Shown here one piece after another: positions 1-4,701 of a stretch of DNA of 8,791 bases. A program made the position numbers and the translations under genes. The stretch's first letter is position 1; each line of letters starts with the position of its first letter. Origin of the DNA: Rubrivivax sp. (GTDB lineage Bacteria; Pseudomonadota; Gammaproteobacteria; Burkholderiales; Burkholderiaceae_C); the NCBI GenBank assembly GCA_020851615.1, contig JADZCL010000317.1, forward strand, positions 1-8,791, in the 5' to 3' direction. The notes beneath the pieces were generated by a model that was given only the letters and a program-made list of their open reading frames with translations, made no database searches and was not told the origin of the DNA.

Positions 1-98
1 TCACCGGTCTCAAAGCTACCGTTGACAAAGCCAGCCGCCTGGGCCGACGAAGTGGCAGCCATGGCTGCCAGCACCAGCATCGAAAGTTTCAGTTTCAT
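1..98 (-). CDS. Partial exported protein, PEP-CTERM-like N-terminus (5' end only)
   Basis: Only the first 32 codons lie in the window; the gene runs off the left edge. The start is the ATG whose A is at 98, because AAGGAG (106-111, minus) sits 7 nt before it and the other nearby ATG (101-103) meets a stop two codons later. The peptide begins MKLKLSMLVLAAMAA, a short basic n-region and a hydrophobic core, and then TSSAQA, a signal peptidase I type site (cleavage expected near residue 21 or 22). Directly after it comes GFVNGSFETG. An NGSFETG motif just after the signal peptide is common in exported PEP-CTERM/choice-of-anchor and DUF642-like surface proteins of environmental betaproteobacteria, which are sorted by exosortase. 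The PEP-CTERM tail cannot be seen, so that assignment is inference; export itself is well supported. A sigma-54-like promoter upstream fits known control of PEP-CTERM genes. Confidence 0.75.
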   Translation of the reverse strand, partial: MKLKLSMLVLAAMAATSSAQAAGFVNGSFETG

Positions 99-150
99 CG
101 CATCACTCCTTGTAGTCCGCCGCCACCCTGGCAGCCCCGCGAACCACACA

Positions 151-166
151 AGCGAAAACCGGGCCA
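151..166 (-). promoter_or_regulatory. Candidate sigma-54 (RpoN) -24/-12 promoter for the exported protein gene
   Basis: Read on the minus strand the site is TGGCCCGGTTTTCGCT. Against the RpoN consensus TGGCACG-N4-TTGCW it matches 10 of 12 defined positions. It keeps the essential GG (164-165) and GC (152-153) with the required 10-bp spacing. Transcription would begin near 140, leaving about 42 nt of leader before the ATG at 98. An 8-bp palindrome TTTCGAAA (168-175) abuts the -24 side. RpoN with the PrsK/PrsR two-component system is known to drive PEP-CTERM genes in some betaproteobacteria, so the site agrees with the gene call. No activator binding site was identified. Confidence 0.5.
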
Positions 167-328
167 GTTTCGAAAATTCCTTTCAAGTCCTTGTTTTTGT
201 TTACTTTCCATGGGTTGGAGTGGGCGGGTCGGGCAAGGGCGCGTCAAGTTTCCCGACAGTGTGAAAAGCAATTCCCTTGCGGGTTTGCCCGTAGCACTCA
301 GCGGGTGACGGGTTATCGTGCGGGCCCA

Positions 329-802
329 ATGCCCCGTTCCACCCGATCCACCCGTGCCGATCGATGCACCTCGTGCCGGCTGGCACATGCCGCCGGGCGG
401 CTGGCCGCATGCGCGGCCGCCCTGCTGTGCGCGGCCTGTGTCGTCGTGCCCCGCAGCGCCGACGTCTATGACCCACGCTGCCGCACCTTCGTCCGCCAGG
501 TGGTGCTCGAGACCGCGGTCATCGGCGGCTTCGGGCACTGCCAGAACGAGGGCTGTGCGTCGCTGCTGGCCGCACTCGGGCTGGTTGGCGCGGCCAGCGC
601 AGTGGTCTCGGGCAGCGTGGCGGTGATCGGCAACCTCGTCTACTGGGCGGAGCGGCGCGGCCAGTGCCCGGTGTCGCCTGCACAGGCACCCTCTGCGCAG
701 GCGACACCCGGCCGGGCGCCGATGGCACCCCCCGTGGTGCCCGGGATCGTGCCGCTGGCCCCGGCAGCAGCGCCCTCGCCTGCCTCAGCGCCGGGCGGCT
801 GA
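329..802 (+). CDS. Small Cys-containing probable lipoprotein with one membrane segment and Pro/Ala-rich tail, unknown function
   Basis: The product is 157 aa. An Arg-rich stretch (1-24) is followed by a short hydrophobic segment LAACAAALLCAAC (25-37). C37 is the likely lipidated cysteine, but the -3 position is Cys rather than Leu, so the lipobox is imperfect. The mature part has cysteines at 51, 71, 76 and 113, with a long Gly/Ala/Val hydrophobic segment (about 77-105) ending in NLVYWAERRGQC. The tail 114-157 is almost only Pro, Ala, Ser and Gly. The middle resembles small hypothetical proteins I recall from Burkholderiales; I know no function for them. The ATG at 329 lacks a clear ribosome binding site. 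A GTG at 305 in frame is an alternative, and the unusually long basic n-region leaves the start uncertain. It is divergent from the exported protein gene at the left edge. Confidence 0.7.
   Translation: MPRSTRSTRADRCTSCRLAHAAGRLAACAAALLCAACVVVPRSADVYDPRCRTFVRQVVLETAVIGGFGHCQNEGCASLLAALGLVGAASAVVSGSVAVIGNLVYWAERRGQCPVSPAQAPSAQATPGRAPMAPPVVPGIVPLAPAAAPSPASAPGG
670..708. repeat. 12-bp perfect inverted repeat inside the lipoprotein gene
   Basis: The left arm GGTGTCGCCTGC (670-681) and right arm GCAGGCGACACC (697-708) are exact reverse complements separated by 15 nt. One bulged C at 709 would allow two more outer pairs (668-669 with 710-711). It encodes the start of the Pro/Ala-rich tail (PVSPAQAPSAQATPG), where protein constraint looks low. 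There is no T-run on either side, so it is not a standard terminator. Confidence 0.8.
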
Positions 803-817
803 CCCGCAGGGCTGAGC

Positions 818-823
818 TACGAT
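818..823 (+). promoter_or_regulatory. Possible -10 element upstream of thrH
   Basis: TACGAT (818-823), within GAGCTACGATCGG, matches TATAAT at 4 of 6 positions and lies 51 bp before the thrH ATG, in the only gap (803-874) upstream of that gene. No acceptable -35 hexamer is seen at 16-18 bp, so this is a weak call. Confidence 0.25.
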
Positions 824-874
824 CGGCCCCACCCGTTGTGACCTTCCACGCGTGACGCCCCACGCCCCCAGCCC

Positions 875-1486
875 ATGCAAGTCGTCTGCCTCGACCTCGA
901 AGGCGTGCTCGTGCCCGAGATCTGGATCGCCTTCGCCGAGCGCACCGGCATCGCCGAATTCCGGCGCACGACGCGCGACGAGCCCGACTACGACAAGCTG
1001 ATGCGCTGGCGGCTGGCCCTGCTGCGCGAGCATGGGCTGAAGCTGGCTGACATCCAGGCGGTGATCGCTGGCCTCGCGCCGCTGGACGGCGCACGCGCCT
1101 TCCTCGATGCGCTGCGCACGCGCTACCAGCTCATCATCCTGTCGGACACCTTCTACGAGTTTGCCGACCCGCTGATGCAGCAGCTGGGCCGGCCCACGCT
1201 CTTCTGTCACCGTTTGCTGACCGACGATGCCGGCTTCATCGCCGAGTACCGCCTGCGCCAGAGCGACCAGAAGCGCCACGCGGTGCAGGCGCTGCAGTCT
1301 CTGAACTTCAAGGTGATCGCCGCGGGCGATTCGTACAACGACACCGCCATGCTGGCCGCGGCCGACGCGGGCTTCCTGATGCATGCGCCGGCGCACATCA
1401 CGGCGCAGTTCCCGCAGTTCGCTGCGCACGAGAGCTACGACGCGTTGCTGCGCTCCATCGACGCGGCCGCGGCAAGCATGGCCTGA
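875..1486 (+). CDS. thrH: ThrH: phosphoserine phosphatase / homoserine phosphotransferase (HAD family)
   Basis: The product is 203 aa, close to Pseudomonas ThrH (about 205 aa), and recognisable throughout. HAD motif I is CLDLEGVLVPE (5-15) with nucleophile D7; the second residue is E9 rather than the usual Asp, which is the ThrH hallmark. Motif II is ILSDTFYEF (S90), motif III is the lysine in SDQKR (K133), and motif IV is GDSYND (151-156). The helical cap lies between motifs I and II. The family removes phosphate from L-phosphoserine and can pass it to homoserine, linking serine and threonine synthesis; it is cytoplasmic and Mg-dependent. The ATG at 875 gives the conserved N-terminus but has no clear ribosome binding site (the upstream bases are C-rich). 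The gene converges on dnaB, with 12 bp between stop codons and no terminator in the gap. Confidence 0.95.
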   Translation: MQVVCLDLEGVLVPEIWIAFAERTGIAEFRRTTRDEPDYDKLMRWRLALLREHGLKLADIQAVIAGLAPLDGARAFLDALRTRYQLIILSDTFYEFADPLMQQLGRPTLFCHRLLTDDAGFIAEYRLRQSDQKRHAVQALQSLNFKVIAAGDSYNDTAMLAAADAGFLMHAPAHITAQFPQFAAHESYDALLRSIDAAAASMA

Positions 1487-1498
1487 AGCCAACGGCGT

Positions 1499-2920
1499 TC
1501 AATACTCGGCATCCGCACCGCCGGGGGCCAGGTTCTCGAACTTGGTCAGCGGCTTCAGGAAGGTCAGCTTGACGATGCCCACGGGCCCGTTGCGCTGCTT
1601 GCCGATGACGATCTCGGCCACACCCGGCTCCTTGGAGTCCTTGGGGTTGTAGTAGTCGTCGCGGTAGATGAACATGATGACGTCGGCGTCCTGCTCGATG
1701 GCGCCGGACTCGCGCAGGTCGCTCATCAGCGGCCGCTTGTCGTTGCGCGACTCGACCGAGCGGTTGAGCTGCGAGAGGGCGATCACCGGACACTGCAGTT
1801 CCTTGGCCAGCGCCTTCAGGCCGCGGCTGATCTCGCCGATCTCGGTGGCCCGGTTCTCTTCGCTGCCGCTGCCCGAGCCGCTCATGAGCTGCAGGTAGTC
1901 GACGACGATCAGCCCGAGCGTGCCACCGAACTGCCGCGCCATGCGGCGCGCGCGCGCGCGCAACTCGGCCGAGTTGAGCGCAGCGGTCTCGTCGATGAAG
2001 ACCTGCGCATTGCGCAGCCGGTCGACGGCGTCGGCCAGGCGCTCCCAGTCCTGCGTGCTGAGCCGCCCGGTGCGCAGCCCCGACTGGTCGATGCGTCCAA
2101 GCGATCCGACCATGCGCAGCGCCAGTTGCGAGGCCCCCATTTCCATCGAGAACACCAGCACCGGCAAGCCCTCGACAACCGCCACGTGCTCGGCCATGTT
2201 GAGTGCAAACGCCGTCTTGCCCATCGAAGGGCGTGCCGCCAGCACGATCAGGTCACCCTTCTGCAGGCCTGCGGTCATGCGATCGAGGTCGTAGAAGCCG
2301 GTGCGCACGCCGGTCACTTCCTCCTCGCCGTTCTCGGCGAGTTCGTTGACGCGATCCAGCAGCGCCACCATCAGCTTGTCCATGCTCTGGAAACCCTGGT
2401 GCTGGCGCGAGCCCTCCTCGCCGATCTTGAAGATGCGGCCTTCGGCTTCGTCGAGGATCTGCGTCACCGCACGGCCCTGCGGGTTGAAGGCGGCGGTCGC
2501 GATCTCGTCGCTGGCGGCGATCAGCTTGCGCAGGATGGCGCGCTCGCGCACGATCTCGGCATAGCGGCGCATGTTGGCGGCGCTGGGCACGCTCTGCGCA
2601 AGCGCGTTCAGGTAGGCCAGGCCGCCGCAGTCCTCGGCCTTGCCAAGCGACTGCAGGTGCTCGAAGACGGTGATCACGTCGGCCGGCTTGGTCGCGCCGA
2701 TGAGGCTGCGAATGGCCGCGAAGATGAGCTTGTGCTCGTAGCGGTAGAAGTCGCTGTCACCCAGCAGGTCGGCCGCACGATCCCAGGCCAGGTTGTCCAG
2801 CAGCAGGCCACCGAGCACGCTCTGCTCGGCTTCGACCGAATGCGGCGGTACGCGCAGCCGTGCGACCTCGTCGTCGCGTGGGGAATGGGCCGTGTCACGG
2901 GGGTCGAAGAGCGTCGTCAT
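1499..2920 (-). CDS. dnaB: Replicative DNA helicase DnaB
   Basis: The product is 473 aa, normal for DnaB. It forms the hexameric 5'-3' helicase that unwinds DNA at the replication fork and recruits primase. The N-terminal domain begins at PPHSVEAEQSVLGGLL (25-40) and runs to about 165, followed by a linker. The RecA-like ATPase domain (about 195-460) shows Walker A ARPSMGKTA (229-237, K235/T236), the catalytic glutamate in FSMEM (E260), Walker B LIVVDYLQL (337-345, D341), SQLNRSVE, DLRESGAIEQDAD, and FIYRDDYYN carrying the likely arginine finger R420. The ATG at 2920 gives the family N-terminus. The frame stays open upstream but that extension is not DnaB-like; a GTG at 2941 is a less likely start. 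The ribosome binding site is poor. A hairpin and a C10 run separate it from rplI, so it may have its own promoter. There is no intein. Confidence 0.97.
   Translation of the reverse strand: MTTLFDPRDTAHSPRDDEVARLRVPPHSVEAEQSVLGGLLLDNLAWDRAADLLGDSDFYRYEHKLIFAAIRSLIGATKPADVITVFEHLQSLGKAEDCGGLAYLNALAQSVPSAANMRRYAEIVRERAILRKLIAASDEIATAAFNPQGRAVTQILDEAEGRIFKIGEEGSRQHQGFQSMDKLMVALLDRVNELAENGEEEVTGVRTGFYDLDRMTAGLQKGDLIVLAARPSMGKTAFALNMAEHVAVVEGLPVLVFSMEMGASQLALRMVGSLGRIDQSGLRTGRLSTQDWERLADAVDRLRNAQVFIDETAALNSAELRARARRMARQFGGTLGLIVVDYLQLMSGSGSGSEENRATEIGEISRGLKALAKELQCPVIALSQLNRSVESRNDKRPLMSDLRESGAIEQDADVIMFIYRDDYYNPKDSKEPGVAEIVIGKQRNGPVGIVKLTFLKPLTKFENLAPGGADAEY
1946..1961. repeat. (GC)8 dinucleotide run inside dnaB
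   Basis: Sixteen bases of uninterrupted GC repeat encode part of the LRARARRMAR segment (around residues 320-329) of DnaB. Alternating G and C can adopt Z-form DNA under negative supercoiling and is prone to slippage. Here it may simply reflect Arg/Ala codons in a high-GC genome. Confidence 0.8.
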
Positions 2921-2926
2921 CGGGCG

Positions 2927-2932
2927 ATCATG
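2927..2932 (-). promoter_or_regulatory. Possible -10 element just before dnaB
   Basis: CATGAT on the minus strand ends 6 nt before the dnaB ATG, so transcription from it would start at or next to the start codon and give a nearly leaderless message. That would suit the lack of a ribosome binding site. No matching -35 hexamer is seen at 16-18 bp, so the call is weak. Confidence 0.2.
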
Positions 2933-3005
2933 CCCCAGCACCGCGGCTGCGCCGGTGCACAAGGTTGTGGAAATCCGTTGGGCCGGCTGGGGATGGCGCG
3001 CGCAG

Positions 3006-3015
3006 CCCCCCCCCC
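3006..3015. repeat. Homopolymer run of ten C (G10 on the coding strand) between rplI and dnaB
   Basis: Ten consecutive C bases lie 86-95 bp upstream of the dnaB start and 8 bp beyond the rplI terminator hairpin. It is the longest homopolymer I see in the window. Runs of this length mutate by slippage and are also a common source of sequencing length errors. Confidence 0.85.
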
Positions 3016-3022
3016 ACAACGA

Positions 3023-3047
3023 CGAAGGCCGGCAGAGCCGGCCTTCG
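3023..3047 (-). terminator. Terminator-like hairpin after rplI
   Basis: Perfect 11-bp stem CGAAGGCCGGC / GCCGGCCTTCG with a 3-nt loop, beginning 24 bp past the rplI stop codon. On the minus strand the stem is followed by TCGTTGTG and then ten G, so the U-tract is poor. It probably ends or attenuates the rpsF-rplI transcript; because the tract is weak, some read-through into dnaB is likely. Confidence 0.7.
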
Positions 3048-3071
3048 GGAGAGCGGGCAGCGGCCCTGGCT

Positions 3072-3524
3072 TCAGTCGGTCTGCGCGACGACCTGCACGC
3101 TGAGCTCGACGAGCACATCGGTATGCGCAGCCACCTGCACCGGATGCTCGCCCACGGCCTTCAGCGGGCCGTGCGGCATGCGCACCTGCGCCTTGGCGAC
3201 CTGCAGGCCCATGCGGCCCAGCGCCTCGGCGACGTCGGCGTTGGTGACCGAGCCGAACAGGCGGCCGTCGACGCCGGCCTTCTGCGCGATGCGCACGGTC
3301 TTGCCGGCCAGCTGCTCGCCCAGCGCCTGCGCCGCGGCCAGCTTCTCCGCGGCCGCCTTCTCGAGCTCCGCCCGGCGGGCCTTGAACTCCTCCTGCGCCG
3401 CCGCGGTGGCACGGCGGGCCAGCTTCTGCGGAATCAGGTAGTTGCGGGCGAAGCCCTCCTTGACCTTGACGATGTCGCCCAGGTTGCCGAGCTTGCCGAC
3501 TTTCTCCAGAAGAATGACTTGCAT
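3072..3524 (-). CDS. rplI: 50S ribosomal protein L9
   Basis: The product is 150 aa (E. coli L9 is 149). The N-terminal rRNA-binding domain is unmistakable: [17 protein letters not shown] with [11 protein letters not shown] (residues 1-32). It is followed by the long charged connecting helix, rich in Ala/Glu/Lys (about 40-75), and the C-terminal domain (about 80-150, with [16 protein letters not shown]). L9 binds 23S rRNA near the base of the L1 stalk and helps keep the reading frame. The ATG at 3524 is set by GGAGGA (3530-3535) 5 nt upstream. That site begins 2 nt after the rpsR stop codon, and the gap between the genes is 13 bp, so translation of the two is probably coupled. A terminator-like hairpin follows the gene. 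Confidence 0.97.
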   Translation of the reverse strand: MQVILLEKVGKLGNLGDIVKVKEGFARNYLIPQKLARRATAAAQEEFKARRAELEKAAAEKLAAAQALGEQLAGKTVRIAQKAGVDGRLFGSVTNADVAEALGRMGLQVAKAQVRMPHGPLKAVGEHPVQVAAHTDVLVELSVQVVAQTD

Positions 3525-3537
3525 CTGAGTCCTCCGT

Positions 3538-3828
3538 TCAGACCTTGTGTTGATCGGAGTACGGCAGCAGCGCCAGGAAGCGGGCGCGCTTGATCGCCGT
3601 CGTGAGCTGGCGCTGGTAGAACGCACGCGTGCCGGTCAGGCGCGCCGGTGTGATCTTGCCGTTCTCGCCGATGAAGTCGCGCAGGAGATCGATCTCCTTG
3701 TAGTCGATCGACTCGACGTTGGCGACCGTGAAACGACAGAAGCGCTTGCGGCGGAACAGCAGCGATTGCGTGTTGCGCTTGGGACGCTTGTCCTTGGAAC
3801 CACGACCTTTACCGCGGGGTGGGGGCAT
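3538..3828 (-). CDS. rpsR: 30S ribosomal protein S18
   Basis: The product is 96 aa. The core is diagnostic: RRKRFCRFT (26-34), [51 protein letters not shown]. It pairs with S6 on the platform of the 30S subunit. It is about 20 residues longer than E. coli S18 (75 aa). The extra length is a basic N-terminal tail, [21 protein letters not shown], of the kind seen in betaproteobacterial S18 proteins. The ATG at 3828 has GGAG 9 nt upstream. It follows priB by 53 bp with no terminator, and precedes rplI by 13 bp. Confidence 0.97.
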   Translation of the reverse strand: MPPPRGKGRGSKDKRPKRNTQSLLFRRKRFCRFTVANVESIDYKEIDLLRDFIGENGKITPARLTGTRAFYQRQLTTAIKRARFLALLPYSDQHKV

Positions 3829-3881
3829 GTTGGATCTCCAGAAGTCTGTTGCGAGTGTTGTCTCGAAAACCGGGCTGCAGG

Positions 3882-4172
3882 TCAGTCGCTGCGATCGACC
3901 TGCGTGATGTGCATGAGCAGTCCGCGTCCGTTGCGCGAGGGGGCCAGGAAACCGGCGAACACCGCCGCCTCACCCAGCGCCATCCCGTTCAGGCCCTGCG
4001 TCACCTCGCCGATTGCCACCGCGCGCATCTGCATCGAGACCTTGCGGGGTGTGCCGTTCTCGGTGGCCTCGGACTCGTGGCCGAGCACGAGATCCAGGGC
4101 GGGAAGACCGGCAGGCGTGTAGCGCAGCGCTGCCCGCTCGACCAGCCGCCCGCTGAGCAGCAGCCGGTTCAT
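3882..4172 (-). CDS. priB: Primosomal replication protein N (PriB)
   Basis: The product is 96 aa, slightly shorter than E. coli PriB (104). It is a single-domain OB-fold protein that binds single-stranded DNA and helps PriA load DnaB at stalled forks. Recognisable parts are [33 protein letters not shown] at the N-terminus, the central [13 protein letters not shown] strand, and the C-terminal [22 protein letters not shown]. Its place between rpsF and rpsR is the standard one in beta- and gammaproteobacteria and supports the call. The ATG at 4172 is the only suitable start; AAGGTGA lies 13 nt upstream, a rather long spacing. The gap to rpsF is 43 bp with no promoter seen. Confidence 0.93.
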   Translation of the reverse strand: MNRLLLSGRLVERAALRYTPAGLPALDLVLGHESEATENGTPRKVSMQMRAVAIGEVTQGLNGMALGEAAVFAGFLAPSRNGRGLLMHITQVDRSD

Positions 4173-4210
4173 CGCGCGTGCAACGTCACCTTGTCGACGG
4201 ACCCGCAGGC

Positions 4211-4223
4211 CCGCCTCAGGCGG
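4211..4223 (-). other. Small hairpin with the rpsF stop codon in its loop
   Basis: CCGCC / GGCGG arms (4211-4215 and 4219-4223) enclose exactly the three bases of the rpsF TGA. The stem can grow with a bulge into the neighbouring GGCC sequences (4225-4228 with 4208-4211). It might slow ribosomes or protect RNA between rpsF and priB, or be chance in GC-rich sequence. Confidence 0.4.
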
Positions 4224-4578
4224 AGGCCTCCTGCCGCTCCTTGCGGGCCTCTTCGCGCTCGACGGCCTTCATCATCGGCGAAGGCGTGGTGACCGCCTTC
4301 TCCAGGCCGACCGTCAGGTGGCGCAGCACGGCGTCATTGAAGCGAAAGCCGGTCTCGAGCTCGTCGAGCACGTCCTTGCTGCACTCGATGTTCAGGCACA
4401 GGTAGTGTGCCTTGGCCAGCTTCTGGATCATGTACGCCAGCTGGCGGCGACCCCAGTCCTCGACACGGTGCACCTTGCCGCCGGCGGCGGTGACCAGGCC
4501 CTTGTAGCGTTCCAGCATGGCCGGAACCTGTTCACTCTGATCCGGGTGGATCAGGAGAACGATCTCGTAGTGACGCAT
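4216..4578 (-). CDS. rpsF: 30S ribosomal protein S6
   Basis: The product is 120 aa. The opening [21 protein letters not shown], the central [21 protein letters not shown], and [20 protein letters not shown] are typical S6. It binds S18 and 16S rRNA on the 30S platform. The tail ends ERQEASA and lacks the terminal Glu-Glu at which RimK adds glutamates in E. coli S6. The ATG at 4578 is set by GAGGAG (4584-4589) 5 nt upstream. It is the first gene of the rpsF-priB-rpsR-rplI(-dnaB) cluster. A -10 element and a foldable leader lie upstream, so autoregulation by the S6:S18 complex, as known elsewhere, is possible. Confidence 0.97.
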   Translation of the reverse strand: MRHYEIVLLIHPDQSEQVPAMLERYKGLVTAAGGKVHRVEDWGRRQLAYMIQKLAKAHYLCLNIECSKDVLDELETGFRFNDAVLRHLTVGLEKAVTTPSPMMKAVEREEARKERQEASA

Positions 4579-4594
4579 GAAGACTCCTCGTGGA

Positions 4595-4642
4595 TTCCTG
4601 TGGATAGGAAGCCGCCCCGCAGCGTCAGGTCGCAGGTGCGGC
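4595..4642 (-). promoter_or_regulatory. Foldable rpsF leader, candidate S6:S18 autoregulatory element
   Basis: The leader between the -10 element and the rpsF ribosome binding site can form two hairpins. The first has GCCGC (4638-4642) pairing with GCGGC (4611-4615), and an inner GCG/CGC stem (4631-4633 with 4622-4624) around a 6-nt loop, leaving unpaired ACC and CUG-type bulges. The second is TTCCT (4606-4610) with AGGAA (4595-4599), 6-nt loop, ending 5 nt before the GAGGAG site. Many bacteria have an rpsF leader stem with a CCG-containing bulge that S6:S18 binds to repress translation. Whether this leader matches that motif was not tested with a covariance model. Confidence 0.35.
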
Positions 4643-4658
4643 AAGGGAAAAGCCCGTG

Positions 4659-4664
4659 AGTATA
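4659..4664 (-). promoter_or_regulatory. -10 element of the rpsF cluster promoter
   Basis: TATACT on the minus strand matches TATAAT at 5 of 6 positions and lies in the 123-bp gap between ppsA and rpsF. Transcription would start near 4652, giving a leader of about 74 nt. The -35 region at the proper distance (GGTGC-type sequence) is poor. The rpsF cluster thus likely has its own promoter rather than relying on ppsA. Confidence 0.5.
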
Positions 4665-4701
4665 GCGCGCTCTGGTCCCCTGCACCGGCAGCGCGGCGCA
4701 G

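Noticed and set aside
251..320. Sigma-70 promoter for the small lipoprotein gene
   Set aside because: TTGCGG/TTGCCC and TTATCG-like hexamers occur but none pair at 16-18 bp spacing; nothing reliable can be called.
2966..2974. DnaA-box-like nonamer upstream of dnaB (minus: ATTTCCACA), and another at 4599-4607 (minus: CTATCCACA)
   Set aside because: Each has one mismatch to TTWTNCACA. Such matches are expected about once per 0.7 kb by chance and there is no cluster, so neither regulation by DnaA nor an origin is supported.
3006..3015. G-quadruplex on the minus strand at the G10 run
   Set aside because: There are not four separate G-runs within reach; a single homopolymer is not good evidence.
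2126..3103. Long plus-strand open frame antisense to dnaB and its upstream gap
   Set aside because: Overlaps conserved dnaB motifs and its product shows no recognisable domain; it is a GC-rich shadow frame.
2921..3118. N-terminal extension of DnaB by up to 66 residues
   Set aside because: The extension crosses the terminator hairpin, the C10 run and part of rplI, and does not resemble any DnaB N-terminus. The ATG at 2920 gives a family-length protein.
3525..3626. N-terminal extension of L9 beyond the ATG at 3524
   Set aside because: It would overlap the end of rpsR; the strong GGAGGA site and MQVILLEKV start at 3524 are decisive.
4665..4701. Terminator between ppsA and rpsF
   Set aside because: Only short, imperfect GC pairings and no U-tract; read-through from ppsA into rpsF cannot be excluded.
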